Assembly: GCF_001542855.1 (NCBI RefSeq)
Contig: NZ_LNBY01000017.1
Location: forward strand, 186,001 to 250,000
Reading direction: 5' to 3'
Length of the DNA stretch: 64,000 nucleotides
DNA from: Erythrobacter sp. AP23
GTDB taxonomy: Bacteria; Pseudomonadota; Alphaproteobacteria; Sphingomonadales; Sphingomonadaceae
Shown in pieces: positions 11,300 through 19,672 of the stretch. Each line of letters starts with the position of its first letter. Positions within the stretch are counted from its first letter, which is position 1. Below the pieces are notes generated by a model. It saw only the letters and a program-made list of their open reading frames with translations, made no database searches and had not been told where the DNA came from. Both the position numbers and the translations under genes were made by a program.

Positions 11300-13036
11300 A
11301 TGAACGAGCTCGCGCATGCGACCGATTTCGTGTTGCCGACGAACTGGCCTGCCATGTCGAGGGAGAACTGCGTCGAGCGGTTGACCGCTCCGGGCACGCG
11401 CTTCGAGATGGACACGATCGACATTCGCGGCGTCCCGACGCGCGTGTGGAAGAATGCGCCTGCGAACCTGCGGTTGGTAGCGATGGCTGCCCGCGCGCAT
11501 GGCGAACGCCTATTCGCGATCTATGAAGACGAGCGGGTTACCTACGATGCGTGGTTTCGCGCGGTCGCGCGTCTCGCCGCCGAATTTCGCGCGCGCGGGA
11601 TCGTCAAGGGCGATCGCGTGGCGCTGGCGATGCGCAACCTTCCCGAATGGCCGGTCGCCTTGTTCGCTGCGACCACGATCGGCGCGATCTGCGTTCCGCT
11701 CAACGCCTGGTGGACCGGACCCGAGCTGGCCTTCGGGCTCGCCAATTCGGGTTCGAAACTGCTCGTCTGCGATGCCGAACGGTGGGATCGGATCGCGCCC
11801 CACCGCTCGGAGTTGTCGGACCTGGCAACCATATTGGTTTCGCGCGGCGAAGGAACGACCGAAGGAACCGGGCGGCTCGAGGACATCCTCGGCACCCCGA
11901 ACGATTATGCTGCGCTTCCGCAGGCCGAATTGCCGCCGGAAGAAATCGCCCCCGATGACGAGGCGACGATCTTCTACACCAGCGGCACCACCGGCCAGCC
12001 CAAAGGCGCGCTGGGTACGCATCGCAATCTGTGCACCAATATCCTGTCTAGCGGATTCAATGCCGCCTGCGCCGCGCTGCGCCGGGGAGAGGAACCGCCG
12101 GAACCGGTGCAGAAGGTCGGGCTGACGGTCATTCCCCTGTTCCACGTCACCGCCTGCTCGGCCGGACTGATGGGCTATGTCGTGGCCGGCCACACGCTGG
12201 TTTTCATGCACAAGTGGGACCCGGTGAAAGCATTCCAGCTGATCGAGCGTGAGAAGGTCAATCTGACCGGCGGCGTACCGACCATCGCCTGGCAATTGCT
12301 CGAACATCCCGAGCGCGGGAATTACGATCTCTCCAGCCTGGAAGCGATCGCCTATGGCGGCGCCCCGGCCGCGCCCGAACTCGTCCGCAAGATCCACGAG
12401 GAATTCGGCGCACTGCCTGCCAATGGCTGGGGCATGACCGAGACCATGGCGACGGTCACCGGACATTCGTCGGAGGACTATCTCAACCGCCCCGACAGTT
12501 GCGGTCCGCCGGTCGCGGTAGCGGACCTCAAGATCATGTCGGATGATGGCGAGACCGAGCTCCCGACCGGTGAGGTGGGCGAGTTGTGGGCGCGCGGCCC
12601 GATGGTGGTCAAAGGATATTGGAACCGTCCCGATGCGACCGCCGAAACCTTCGTCGACGGCTGGGTGCGCACCGGCGACCTCGCCCGGCTCGACGAGGAA
12701 GGCTGGTGCTATATCGTCGATCGCGCGAAGGACATGATCATCCGCGGCGGCGAGAACATCTACTCTTCGGAAGTCGAGAACGTGCTCTACGACCATCCTG
12801 CTGTGACCGATGCGGCGCTGGTCGGCATCGCCCACCCGACGCTGGGCGAAGAACCTGCCGCCGTGGTTCACCTCGCCCCCGGCACTTCGGCGAGCGAGGA
12901 GGAACTGCGTGAATGGGTCGCGGCGCGGCTGGCGAAATTCAAAGTGCCCGTGCGCATCGCCTTTGTCGAGGAGACGCTGCCACGTAACGCCAATGGCAAG
13001 ATCCTCAAGAAGGACCTGGGGGCCTTCTTCGCGTGA
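11300..13036 (+). CDS. AMP-dependent acyl-CoA synthetase/ligase
   Basis: Class I adenylate-forming acyl-CoA ligase (578 aa), activating a carboxylic acid with ATP and CoA. The AMP-binding P-loop IFYTSGTTGQPKG lies at about residues 224-236, GWGMTET is the A5 motif, RTGDLARLDEEGW is the A7 motif, DRAKDMIIRGGENIY is the A8 hinge and NGKILKKDL contains the A10 lysine. The length suits medium/long-chain or aryl acid ligases. The start ATG is preceded by AAGGGGATG-type purine-rich sequence. The stop overlaps the TetR gene start (GTGA), so ligase and regulator are coupled, which suggests that the regulator senses the substrate acid or its CoA ester. Confidence 0.93.
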   Translation: MNELAHATDFVLPTNWPAMSRENCVERLTAPGTRFEMDTIDIRGVPTRVWKNAPANLRLVAMAARAHGERLFAIYEDERVTYDAWFRAVARLAAEFRARGIVKGDRVALAMRNLPEWPVALFAATTIGAICVPLNAWWTGPELAFGLANSGSKLLVCDAERWDRIAPHRSELSDLATILVSRGEGTTEGTGRLEDILGTPNDYAALPQAELPPEEIAPDDEATIFYTSGTTGQPKGALGTHRNLCTNILSSGFNAACAALRRGEEPPEPVQKVGLTVIPLFHVTACSAGLMGYVVAGHTLVFMHKWDPVKAFQLIEREKVNLTGGVPTIAWQLLEHPERGNYDLSSLEAIAYGGAPAAPELVRKIHEEFGALPANGWGMTETMATVTGHSSEDYLNRPDSCGPPVAVADLKIMSDDGETELPTGEVGELWARGPMVVKGYWNRPDATAETFVDGWVRTGDLARLDEEGWCYIVDRAKDMIIRGGENIYSSEVENVLYDHPAVTDAALVGIAHPTLGEEPAAVVHLAPGTSASEEELREWVAARLAKFKVPVRIAFVEETLPRNANGKILKKDLGAFFA

Positions 13037-14259
13037 ACGGTCCCGCCGCCACCCGCAAGTTCGGCGAGAAGCGCGAGGCGATCGTCCATGCCGCCGCCGT
13101 GCTTATCAACGAGGTAGGTGTGCAGGCGACCACGCTGGCGGAAGTGGCACGCGCGATCGGCCTCAATGCGACCAGCGTGACTTATTACTTCCCGCGCAAG
13201 GAGCAACTGGTCGTCGCGGTCTATGACGAGACGCTGACGCTGATGGAGCGCATGGCGCGAGAGGCATTGGCGCAGGACGATCCCGCAGCGCGGCTGCGGC
13301 ACTTCATCGCCGCGCATGTCGCGCTGAGGAAACGAATCCGCGCGGGCGAACGCGGGCTGACCACCGCATTGTCGGAAATCCGCACGCTCGATCCCGAGGT
13401 GCAGGACCCGCTGATGGAGCATTACCTGCGAGTAGTCGATCTCGTGCGGCGGTTCTTCGGCGGATGGCGCGATAGAGATCAGCGGGCACTGTTCTCGGCG
13501 CGCGCGCATATCCTGCTCGAGGCGATGATGTGGTGGCCGGTGTGGTCGCTGCGCTACTCGGTGCTCGATTTCCCGCGGATCGAGGAGCGGCTGTTCGATG
13601 TGCTCGCGCACGGACTGCCCGCGCAGCGCGGCGCTTTCGATCCGCAACCCCTTGTAGGCAGTTGGCGCACGACGGAGGACGACGAGGCGGGCCAGAACGA
13701 GGCGTTCCTGCGCGCGGCGACGGTGACGATCAACGAACGCGGCTATCGCGGCGCCTCGGTCAATCGCATCGCCGAGAGCCTCAATGTCACCAAGGGCAGT
13801 TTCTACCACCACCACCAGGCCAAGGACGATCTGGTGCTGGCGTGTTTCCAGCAAAGCTACGATCGCCTCTCGGCGGTGCAGATCGCCGGGCGCGATATCG
13901 AGACCGACTACTGGACCCGCCTGTCGAGCGTGCTGGCCGAATTGGTCGATTTGCAATTCTTCGATCGCACGCCCTTGCTGCGGACGACAGCGCTGCAGGC
14001 GCTCGATGCGGAACACAAGATCGATGTGGTCACCCGGTCGAACCGGCTGGCGCGGCGCTTTGCGGGGATGTTGATAGACGGCATCGCCGATGGATCGGTG
14101 CGCGCGATCGATCCGCTGGTGGCGGGGCAGGTCATCATGTCGACGGTCAATTCGGCCTATGAGGCGCGCCATTGGGCCGCCCGCTTCGACCCGCCCGAGG
14201 CCTCGATCCGGACCTATCTCTCGGCCATGTCCGAAGGCCTGCTGGCGCCGTCATGCTGA
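13033..14259 (+). CDS. Tandem TetR/AcrR-family regulator (two TetR units fused)
   Basis: Transcription regulator of 408 residues, twice the usual TetR length, with two complete TetR-type helix-turn-helix regions. The first is at about residues 12-69 (TLAEVARAIGLNATSVTYYF). The second is at about residues 220-276 (SVNRIAESLNVTKGSFYHHH). Each is followed by its own alpha-helical ligand/dimer region. It starts with GTG overlapping the ligase stop by 4 bases and is translationally coupled to it. Its 3' end overlaps the convergent MFS gene by 9 bases. It probably controls the surrounding acyl-CoA genes; this is inferred from position. Confidence 0.9.
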   Translation: MNGPAATRKFGEKREAIVHAAAVLINEVGVQATTLAEVARAIGLNATSVTYYFPRKEQLVVAVYDETLTLMERMAREALAQDDPAARLRHFIAAHVALRKRIRAGERGLTTALSEIRTLDPEVQDPLMEHYLRVVDLVRRFFGGWRDRDQRALFSARAHILLEAMMWWPVWSLRYSVLDFPRIEERLFDVLAHGLPAQRGAFDPQPLVGSWRTTEDDEAGQNEAFLRAATVTINERGYRGASVNRIAESLNVTKGSFYHHHQAKDDLVLACFQQSYDRLSAVQIAGRDIETDYWTRLSSVLAELVDLQFFDRTPLLRTTALQALDAEHKIDVVTRSNRLARRFAGMLIDGIADGSVRAIDPLVAGQVIMSTVNSAYEARHWAARFDPPEASIRTYLSAMSEGLLAPSC

Positions 14260-15552
14260 GCCGCGCGGCTCGCGCACGCGCCAGGTCATCAGCGCCAGGC
14301 TGGCAATTAGCGAGGCGAAGGCCGCAACGATCAGCGGGGCATAGCCCAGCGCGGCGATGCTGAGGCCCACCAGCACCGGACCGATGGAAGACACGCCACC
14401 CTCTACGGTGGTGGTGAGCGCAAGCCGCATGGGGATGTCTTCGTGCTCGCCGAATTCGAGAACCAGCGTGACCGCCGCCATCATCCAGCCCGAAAATCCG
14501 AAGCCGAGGAAGACGAAGCTGGCATAGAGCAGCCAGCCGTCGCCCAGCACAAGCAGCAGCATTCCCGCAAGGCTGCTCGCGAGCGCGCCGAGATAGACCG
14601 AGCGAAAGCCCCATCGATCGCCGAGCGATCCCCAGACGAGGTTGGACATGGTGTCCGCCGCGAGGAAGGCGAGGCTCAGCGTCCCGATTAATGCCCCGTC
14701 GAGGCCGAGCCGGTCGCCGACATAGAGCGTCCAGAAAGGCAGGCCGACCCGGGCGATCGCGGCGAGGCCATGGGCGTAAAGGAAGGCGCGGAAATCGCGG
14801 TGCCGAAGCAGTTCGCCGAATTGCCCGATCCGCTCGCGCAACGGCGTGACCGGGCGCAGCCGCGGCGCATCGGGCTCGCGAATGCCCATTTTGAGCACGA
14901 CGAGCCCGATCGAGGTCAGGACGAAGGCCAGCAGGAAGGTCGTGGCATAGCCATTGCCCAGCCATTGCTGCTCGATGAAATAATGCCCCGCGACCCAGGC
15001 GAGACCTGCGGCGATCAATCCGCCCACCGTATTGCGGATGCCTTGCAGGCGTCCGCGCCGGTCGATGGGAATGAGCTTGGCCATCAGCATCTGGAACGCC
15101 ACCCGCTGCGCGCCGCTGAAGAAGCCCAGCAGCAGGAAACTGGCGAGGGTGACGACCAGCAGCGCAGTGCCCTCCAGCGTCCACGCGGCAAGGGCGAGGG
15201 CCAGAACCATGACCCGCATCATCGAACCCACGGTGATCGCGTAAGGCAGGATGCGCTTGCGGCTTTCGACCTGCGCGCCCGAGAGAATGGGCGAAACCGT
15301 ACCGCCCAACTGCAGCAGCGCGGTGCCCAGGCCAACCGCAGCGGCGCTGCCGGTCAACAGGTAGAGATAGGCGGGGATGATCGTGGGCGCATAGATCAGG
15401 CGAAAGCCCGTCATGCCGAACACGCCATGTGTCAGGTTGACCTTATAATTGCGCCGGAGGTTCGCCTCCATAAATGCGCGATGGCGCCCCCAGACGTCGC
15501 CGTCGGGGAGCGCCGTGTCATCCTCGCCCGATGAGGCGAGTGCCTCGCTCAA
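14251..15552 (-). CDS. MFS transporter
   Basis: Major facilitator superfamily transporter (433 aa) with about 12 hydrophobic segments in two halves. A central hydrophilic loop contains RPVTPLRERIGQFGELLRHR. The A-motif-like sequence GSLGDRWGFRSVY lies in the second half. The N-terminus carries a 30-residue acidic cytoplasmic stretch before the first membrane segment. It follows the small acyl-CoA dehydrogenase gene with a 4-base overlap, so it belongs to the leftward acyl-CoA operon. The substrate is unknown; import of a carboxylate or export of an intermediate are both possible. Confidence 0.87.
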   Translation of the reverse strand: MSEALASSGEDDTALPDGDVWGRHRAFMEANLRRNYKVNLTHGVFGMTGFRLIYAPTIIPAYLYLLTGSAAAVGLGTALLQLGGTVSPILSGAQVESRKRILPYAITVGSMMRVMVLALALAAWTLEGTALLVVTLASFLLLGFFSGAQRVAFQMLMAKLIPIDRRGRLQGIRNTVGGLIAAGLAWVAGHYFIEQQWLGNGYATTFLLAFVLTSIGLVVLKMGIREPDAPRLRPVTPLRERIGQFGELLRHRDFRAFLYAHGLAAIARVGLPFWTLYVGDRLGLDGALIGTLSLAFLAADTMSNLVWGSLGDRWGFRSVYLGALASSLAGMLLLVLGDGWLLYASFVFLGFGFSGWMMAAVTLVLEFGEHEDIPMRLALTTTVEGGVSSIGPVLVGLSIAALGYAPLIVAAFASLIASLALMTWRVREPRGSA

Positions 15553-16619
15553 TAGCTGGCGAGCTTGGCGAAACGGTCCTTGAGATAGCTCGACGAACCC
15601 CAGCTGGCTTCGAGCACGCGGGCGCGCTTGAGGTAGAAGCCGACATCGTATTCGTCGGTCATGCCGATGCCGCCGTGCAGTTGGATGCCCTGATTGCTGA
15701 TCGTGTGCAGCACGCGGTTGGCTTCCGCCTTGGCGATGGTCGCGGCGCGCGCGACGCCGAATCCGCCATCGACCGCCTGCAGCCCGGCCTCGACCGCGCT
15801 ACGCATCTGCGCGAGGTCGGCGAAGAGGTCGGCCATGCGGTGCTGCAGCGCCTGGAAGGTGGCGAGCACCTGGTTGAACTGCACGCGCTGCTTCAGATAG
15901 TCGAGTGTCGTGTCGAACACCTGCTGCGCCATGCCGAGCATTTCGGCTGCGGTCAGCATGCGCGCCCGGTCGAGCACATCGTCGAGCAGGCTGTCGCCAC
16001 CGCCTTCGAGCTTCTCCGCCGGCGCGCCGTCGAAACTCACGTCGGCATGGCTGCGCTGGTCGGTAAGCTTGCGCGTGGTTAGCGATACGCCGTCACCCTT
16101 TTCGACCAGATAGAGCCCGTCCCTGGCCGCGACGACGAACAGGTCGGCGCCGTGCGCTTCGTGCACGAAGGCCTTCTTGCCGGTCAGCTTCCCGCTCGAA
16201 ACGCTGGTTTCGATGGCCGAAGGATCGTGATGCGCGGTTTCGTCGACCGCCAGCGTGGCGACCGTTTCGCCGCTGGCGAGCTTCGGTAGCCACTTGGCCT
16301 TCTGCTCATCGCTGCCGCCGAGCACGATCGCGCTCGCCGCAATGGTCGTGGCGACCAGCGGGCTGGCGGTCAGCGTCTTGCCGAGTTCCTCGACCACGAG
16401 GCCTGCCGACATGAAGCCGAAGTCCGACCCGCCATGTTCCTCGGGGATGATAACCCCGGCCCAGCCCATCTCCGCCATCGTGGCATAGGCATCGGCATTA
16501 TAGGCATGCGGCTCACCCGCCGCGCGAACCTTGCGGAATTCGGTGACCGGGTTTTCGTTGGTCGCCCATTCGCGCGCCATGTCGCGCAGCATTTCCTGTT
16601 CTTCGTTGAGAACTGCCAT
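15549..16619 (-). CDS. Acyl-CoA dehydrogenase, short/degenerate subunit
   Basis: Acyl-CoA dehydrogenase-fold protein (356 aa). N-terminal and C-terminal ACAD helical domains are recognisable (EEQEMLRDMAREWA; QLHGGIGMTDEYDVGFYLKR). The middle is atypical: the TEPxAGSD-type substrate/FAD motif is replaced by DETAHHDPSAIE, and the GGTxEIQ-type C-terminal motif is absent, the protein ending in SYLKDRFAKLASY. Such degenerate ACADs commonly pair with a conventional partner to form a heteromeric enzyme, as in ChsE1-ChsE2 of steroid side-chain degradation. The conventional ACAD gene is 19 bases upstream on the same strand. Pairing is inferred. Confidence 0.9.
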   Translation of the reverse strand: MAVLNEEQEMLRDMAREWATNENPVTEFRKVRAAGEPHAYNADAYATMAEMGWAGVIIPEEHGGSDFGFMSAGLVVEELGKTLTASPLVATTIAASAIVLGGSDEQKAKWLPKLASGETVATLAVDETAHHDPSAIETSVSSGKLTGKKAFVHEAHGADLFVVAARDGLYLVEKGDGVSLTTRKLTDQRSHADVSFDGAPAEKLEGGGDSLLDDVLDRARMLTAAEMLGMAQQVFDTTLDYLKQRVQFNQVLATFQALQHRMADLFADLAQMRSAVEAGLQAVDGGFGVARAATIAKAEANRVLHTISNQGIQLHGGIGMTDEYDVGFYLKRARVLEASWGSSSYLKDRFAKLASY

Positions 16620-16638
16620 GTCTGTGTGCTCCCCTCTC

Positions 16639-17850
16639 TTACTGGTGGTCGAGCATGCCGAGCACGCGCTTGGCGATGATGTTGTTCTGGATCTCGGTCG
16701 AGCCGCCGTAGATTGTCGTCGCCTTGCCGAAGAGCCAGCCGCGTACGGCCTCGAGCTCGCCGTCGGTGAATTCCTCGCCCTCCCAGCCGAGGCCCTGAAG
16801 CCCGCGGATTTCGATCAGCAACTCGCTGCGTTCCTGGCTGAGCTTGGTGCCGACCTTCTTCAGCACCGAGCTGATCTCGGATACGCCGCCCTGCGCTTTG
16901 CTTTCTTCCACCGCGCGGCGGGCGGTGAGCAGAAAGCTGTTCCAGCGGATTTCGAAATCGGCGATCTTGTCGCGCAGAACCTTGTCGGAGAGTTCGCCAT
17001 CCGCATCGGTCTCGCCATATTTCTTGGCGATATCGCCGAGGCTCTGGCCCATCAGCCGGGCAAGGCTGCCGCCACCCGAGATGTTGGTGCGCTCGTGCTG
17101 GAGCAGGCGCTTGCCGATGGTCCAGCCCTGGCCTTCCTCGCCGACGAGATTCTTCTTGGGCACTTTAACATTGTCGAAGAAGGTTTCGCAGAACGGGCTG
17201 GTGCCGCTGATCATGGTGATCGGACGGACTTCGACGCCCGGAGCGTCCATGTCGATCAGCATGAAGCTGATGCCGCGATGCTTGTCGCTCTTGTCGGTGC
17301 GCACGATGGCGAAGCACTTGTCCGCCCACTGACCGCCGCTGGTCCAGGTCTTCTGGCCGTTGACGATATAGTGGTCGCCCTTGTCTTCGGCGAAGGTCTG
17401 GAGATTGGCGAGGTCGGATCCGGCATTGGGTTCCGAATAGCCCTGGCACCAGCGGATTTCGCCGCGGCAGATGGGCGGGATGTGCTCCATCTTCTGCTCT
17501 TCGCTGCCATATTCGAGCAGGGTGGGGCCGAACATCATCACGCCCATGCCGCCGATCGGATTGTAGGCGCCGACCTTGGCGAATTCCTGATCGATGATCT
17601 TGGCCTGCGCCTTCGTCAGCCCGCCGCCGCCATATTCCTTGGGCCAGGTGGGTGTTCCCCAACCGCGCTCGCCCACGGCCTCGCGCCATTTCGTCTGCGC
17701 GGGGCTTTCGTTGGTCGGTCCGTCGACGCCCGACAGAGCATTGGACTTTCCCTTGAGCTCCTCGGGGAAATTGGCGGCGAGGAATTGCTGCACTTCGGTG
17801 CGGAAGGCGTCCTCGTCTGCGCGGACGTCGGGTTCTAGCTGGGTCGCCAT
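16639..17850 (-). CDS. Acyl-CoA dehydrogenase (conventional partner)
   Basis: FAD-dependent acyl-CoA dehydrogenase (403 aa) introducing the alpha-beta double bond into an acyl-CoA. Typical motifs are present: QGYSEPNAGSDLA for the substrate/FAD region, WTSGGQWAD, and GGSTEIQNNIIAKRVLGM at the C-terminus. GGAGAG lies just before ATG 17850. First gene of a leftward operon with the degenerate ACAD and the MFS transporter. Its closest architectural relatives are the larger subunits of the FadE/ChsE2-like group. A branched, cyclic or sterol side-chain substrate is possible but not demonstrated. Confidence 0.93.
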   Translation of the reverse strand: MATQLEPDVRADEDAFRTEVQQFLAANFPEELKGKSNALSGVDGPTNESPAQTKWREAVGERGWGTPTWPKEYGGGGLTKAQAKIIDQEFAKVGAYNPIGGMGVMMFGPTLLEYGSEEQKMEHIPPICRGEIRWCQGYSEPNAGSDLANLQTFAEDKGDHYIVNGQKTWTSGGQWADKCFAIVRTDKSDKHRGISFMLIDMDAPGVEVRPITMISGTSPFCETFFDNVKVPKKNLVGEEGQGWTIGKRLLQHERTNISGGGSLARLMGQSLGDIAKKYGETDADGELSDKVLRDKIADFEIRWNSFLLTARRAVEESKAQGGVSEISSVLKKVGTKLSQERSELLIEIRGLQGLGWEGEEFTDGELEAVRGWLFGKATTIYGGSTEIQNNIIAKRVLGMLDHQ

Positions 17851-17890
17851 GATTCTCTCCTAAATCTCCACCGATCTGCATACCGCAAAG

Positions 17891-17902
17891 CTTACGCTTA
17901 CG
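17891..17902. promoter_or_regulatory. Tandem CTTACG hexamer in the divergent ACAD/lyase promoter region
   Basis: Two consecutive CTTACG units lie in the 107-base gap between the divergent acyl-CoA dehydrogenase and CoA-ester lyase genes, followed by GGAAATACG. TTACG-rich sites are bound by MerR-family LiuR-type regulators of acyl-CoA genes. This copy is not palindromic, so the call is weak. Confidence 0.2.
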
Positions 17903-17957
17903 GAAATACGCTAGGGCATGCTTGACGAACGCCGGGCTTTGCGTCTCAAGCACGCGC

Positions 17958-18851
17958 ATGACCGCAATACCCGAACCCCGAATCCGCATGCGCAGCTGGC
18001 TTTTCGCACCCGGCGACAGCGACAAGAAAATGACCAAGGCGAGCGAGAGCGAGGCCGACATCGTGATCTTCGATCTCGAAGATGCGGTGGTCGAAAGCGG
18101 CAAGGCCGATGCGCGGAGCGCGATAACGCAATTCCTGAGCAAAAAGTCCAAGGAAGAACGCGCGCGGCTGTGGGTGCGGGTCAACCCGCTCGATGGCGAC
18201 TGGACCGCCGAAGACCTCGCCGCAGTCATGCCGGCGCGCCCGGGCGGGATCATGCTTCCCAAGTCGCGCGGACGGCACGATGTGGAGGAACTCGATCGCC
18301 AGATGACCGCGCTCGAGGTCGAGAACGGGATCGAAGCCGGATCGACCCCGGTGATTGCGCTGGTGACCGAAACCGCGGCGGCCATGTTCACCACGGGCGA
18401 TTACGGCGGCGCGCCGCGACTGGCGGCGATGACCTGGGGGGCGGAGGATCTCGCCGATTCCCTCGGCGCGCAGAGCAACAGGGATTTCGATGGCGATTTC
18501 GCCTTTACCTACAAACTCGCGCGTAGCCTGTGCCTGCTTGGCGCGGCGGCTGCCGAAGTGATGCCGATCGAGACGATCGATACCAATTTTCGCGATCTCG
18601 AGGCATTGCGCAAACGCGCCATCGAGGTGCGCCGCCAGGGCTATCGCGGCATGCTCGCGATCCACCCGGCGCAGGTGCCGGTGATCAACGAGGCCTTCAG
18701 CCCAAGCGAGGAAGAAGTCGCCGAAGCGCGCGAGATCGTGGCGCTGTTCGAGGCCAATCCGGATGCGGGCACGATCGGCTGGAAGGGCGGCATGCTCGAC
18801 CGCCCGCACCTGTCGCGCGCGCGCCAGCTGCTGGCTCAGGTCGAGGGCTAG
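17958..18851 (+). CDS. HpcH/HpaI-family CoA-ester lyase (CitE/Mcl-like)
   Basis: Aldolase-fold CoA-ester lyase (297 aa), a family that cleaves or forms beta-hydroxy acyl-CoA or malyl/citramalyl-CoA with Mg2+. Diagnostic sequences are RSWLFAPGDS near the N-terminus, VIFDLEDAV (metal-binding Glu/Asp) and WVRVNPLDGDW, followed by GGIMLPKSRG. The C-terminus HPAQVPVINEAFSPS is typical. The start is uncertain: ATG 17958 and ATG 17988 are both in frame and neither has a clear ribosome-binding site; I prefer 17958. It is divergent from the ACAD operon and overlaps the convergent phosphatase gene by 4 bases. A role in a retro-aldol step of the local acyl-CoA route is inference. Confidence 0.9.
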   Translation: MTAIPEPRIRMRSWLFAPGDSDKKMTKASESEADIVIFDLEDAVVESGKADARSAITQFLSKKSKEERARLWVRVNPLDGDWTAEDLAAVMPARPGGIMLPKSRGRHDVEELDRQMTALEVENGIEAGSTPVIALVTETAAAMFTTGDYGGAPRLAAMTWGAEDLADSLGAQSNRDFDGDFAFTYKLARSLCLLGAAAAEVMPIETIDTNFRDLEALRKRAIEVRRQGYRGMLAIHPAQVPVINEAFSPSEEEVAEAREIVALFEANPDAGTIGWKGGMLDRPHLSRARQLLAQVEG

Positions 18852-19582
18852 GCCGAGAGCTTCGCCACTTCGCCCAGCACCCGTTCGGCCCATTCCGGGC
18901 GGCAAATCAGCAGGTCGGGCATGAAGGTGTCGGACTTGTTGTAGACAAGCGGGCTGCCGTCGATGCGGCTGGCATGCAGGCCGTGGGCGAGTGCGACCGC
19001 TGCGGGCGCCGCGCTGTCCCATTCGTATTGGCCGCCGGTGTGAAGGTAGATTTCCGCTTCGCCGCGGACCACCGCCATCGCCTTGGCGCCGGCCGACCCC
19101 ATGCCGATCAGATCCGCGCCGATGGCCTCGGCAACGGCGATGGCTTCGGCGGCCGGGCGCGTCCGGCTGACGACCATGCGCGGCTTTTCGGCGGCGGCAG
19201 GGACATCGACGGGGGCATCGCTGCGCAGGACGATGCCGAGGCCGGGTAGGGCGACAGCGCCGGTTTCGGGCCTGCCGCCCACGCAAAGCGCGACATGGAC
19301 CGCCCAGTCGGTTCGCGCTTCGCCATATTCGCGCGTGCCGTCGACCGGATCGACGATCCATACGCGCTCTTTCGAAAGCCGCTCGGGCGTGTCCTTGCTT
19401 TCTTCGGAGAGAAGGCCGTCATCGGGTCGCTGTTCGCGCAGGGCGTGGACGAGGAACTGGTTCGCGGTCTGGTCGCCCGCATTGCCCAGCGCCTTGCCTT
19501 CGAACATGCCGCTCTCGCGCACCTCGATCAGAATTCTGCCCGCAACTTGGGCGAGATGCGCGGCCAGTGCGGCGTCGGTCAT
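18848..19582 (-). CDS. cysQ: 3'(2'),5'-bisphosphate nucleotidase, CysQ-like
   Basis: Inositol-monophosphatase-fold phosphatase (244 aa), likely hydrolysing 3'-phosphoadenosine 5'-phosphate from sulfate assimilation. Metal-binding motifs are present: LLSEES (Glu60/Glu61) and DPVDGTREY (Asp78, Asp81), plus the C-terminal WDSAAPAA motif. The start is set at ATG 19582 (MTDAALAAHL), matching the usual N-terminus of alphaproteobacterial homologues; a TTG eight codons upstream is possible. Convergent with the lyase gene (4-base overlap). Neighbouring genes give no sulfur context, so the exact substrate is not certain. Confidence 0.88.
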   Translation of the reverse strand: MTDAALAAHLAQVAGRILIEVRESGMFEGKALGNAGDQTANQFLVHALREQRPDDGLLSEESKDTPERLSKERVWIVDPVDGTREYGEARTDWAVHVALCVGGRPETGAVALPGLGIVLRSDAPVDVPAAAEKPRMVVSRTRPAAEAIAVAEAIGADLIGMGSAGAKAMAVVRGEAEIYLHTGGQYEWDSAAPAAVALAHGLHASRIDGSPLVYNKSDTFMPDLLICRPEWAERVLGEVAKLSA

Positions 19583-19672
19583 GTCGATGGTATTCCCGGT
19601 GTCCAAATGATCGGGGGTCGCATGGCAGACCGTCGCCGCCTTGCGAACCCCCGAACTTGTGCAGCTGCGAGA

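Noticed and set aside
19583-19672. Terminator after the FHS permease gene
   Set aside because: A GGGGGT/ACCCCC pairing exists, but with a bulge, a 20-base loop and no T-run, so it was not called.
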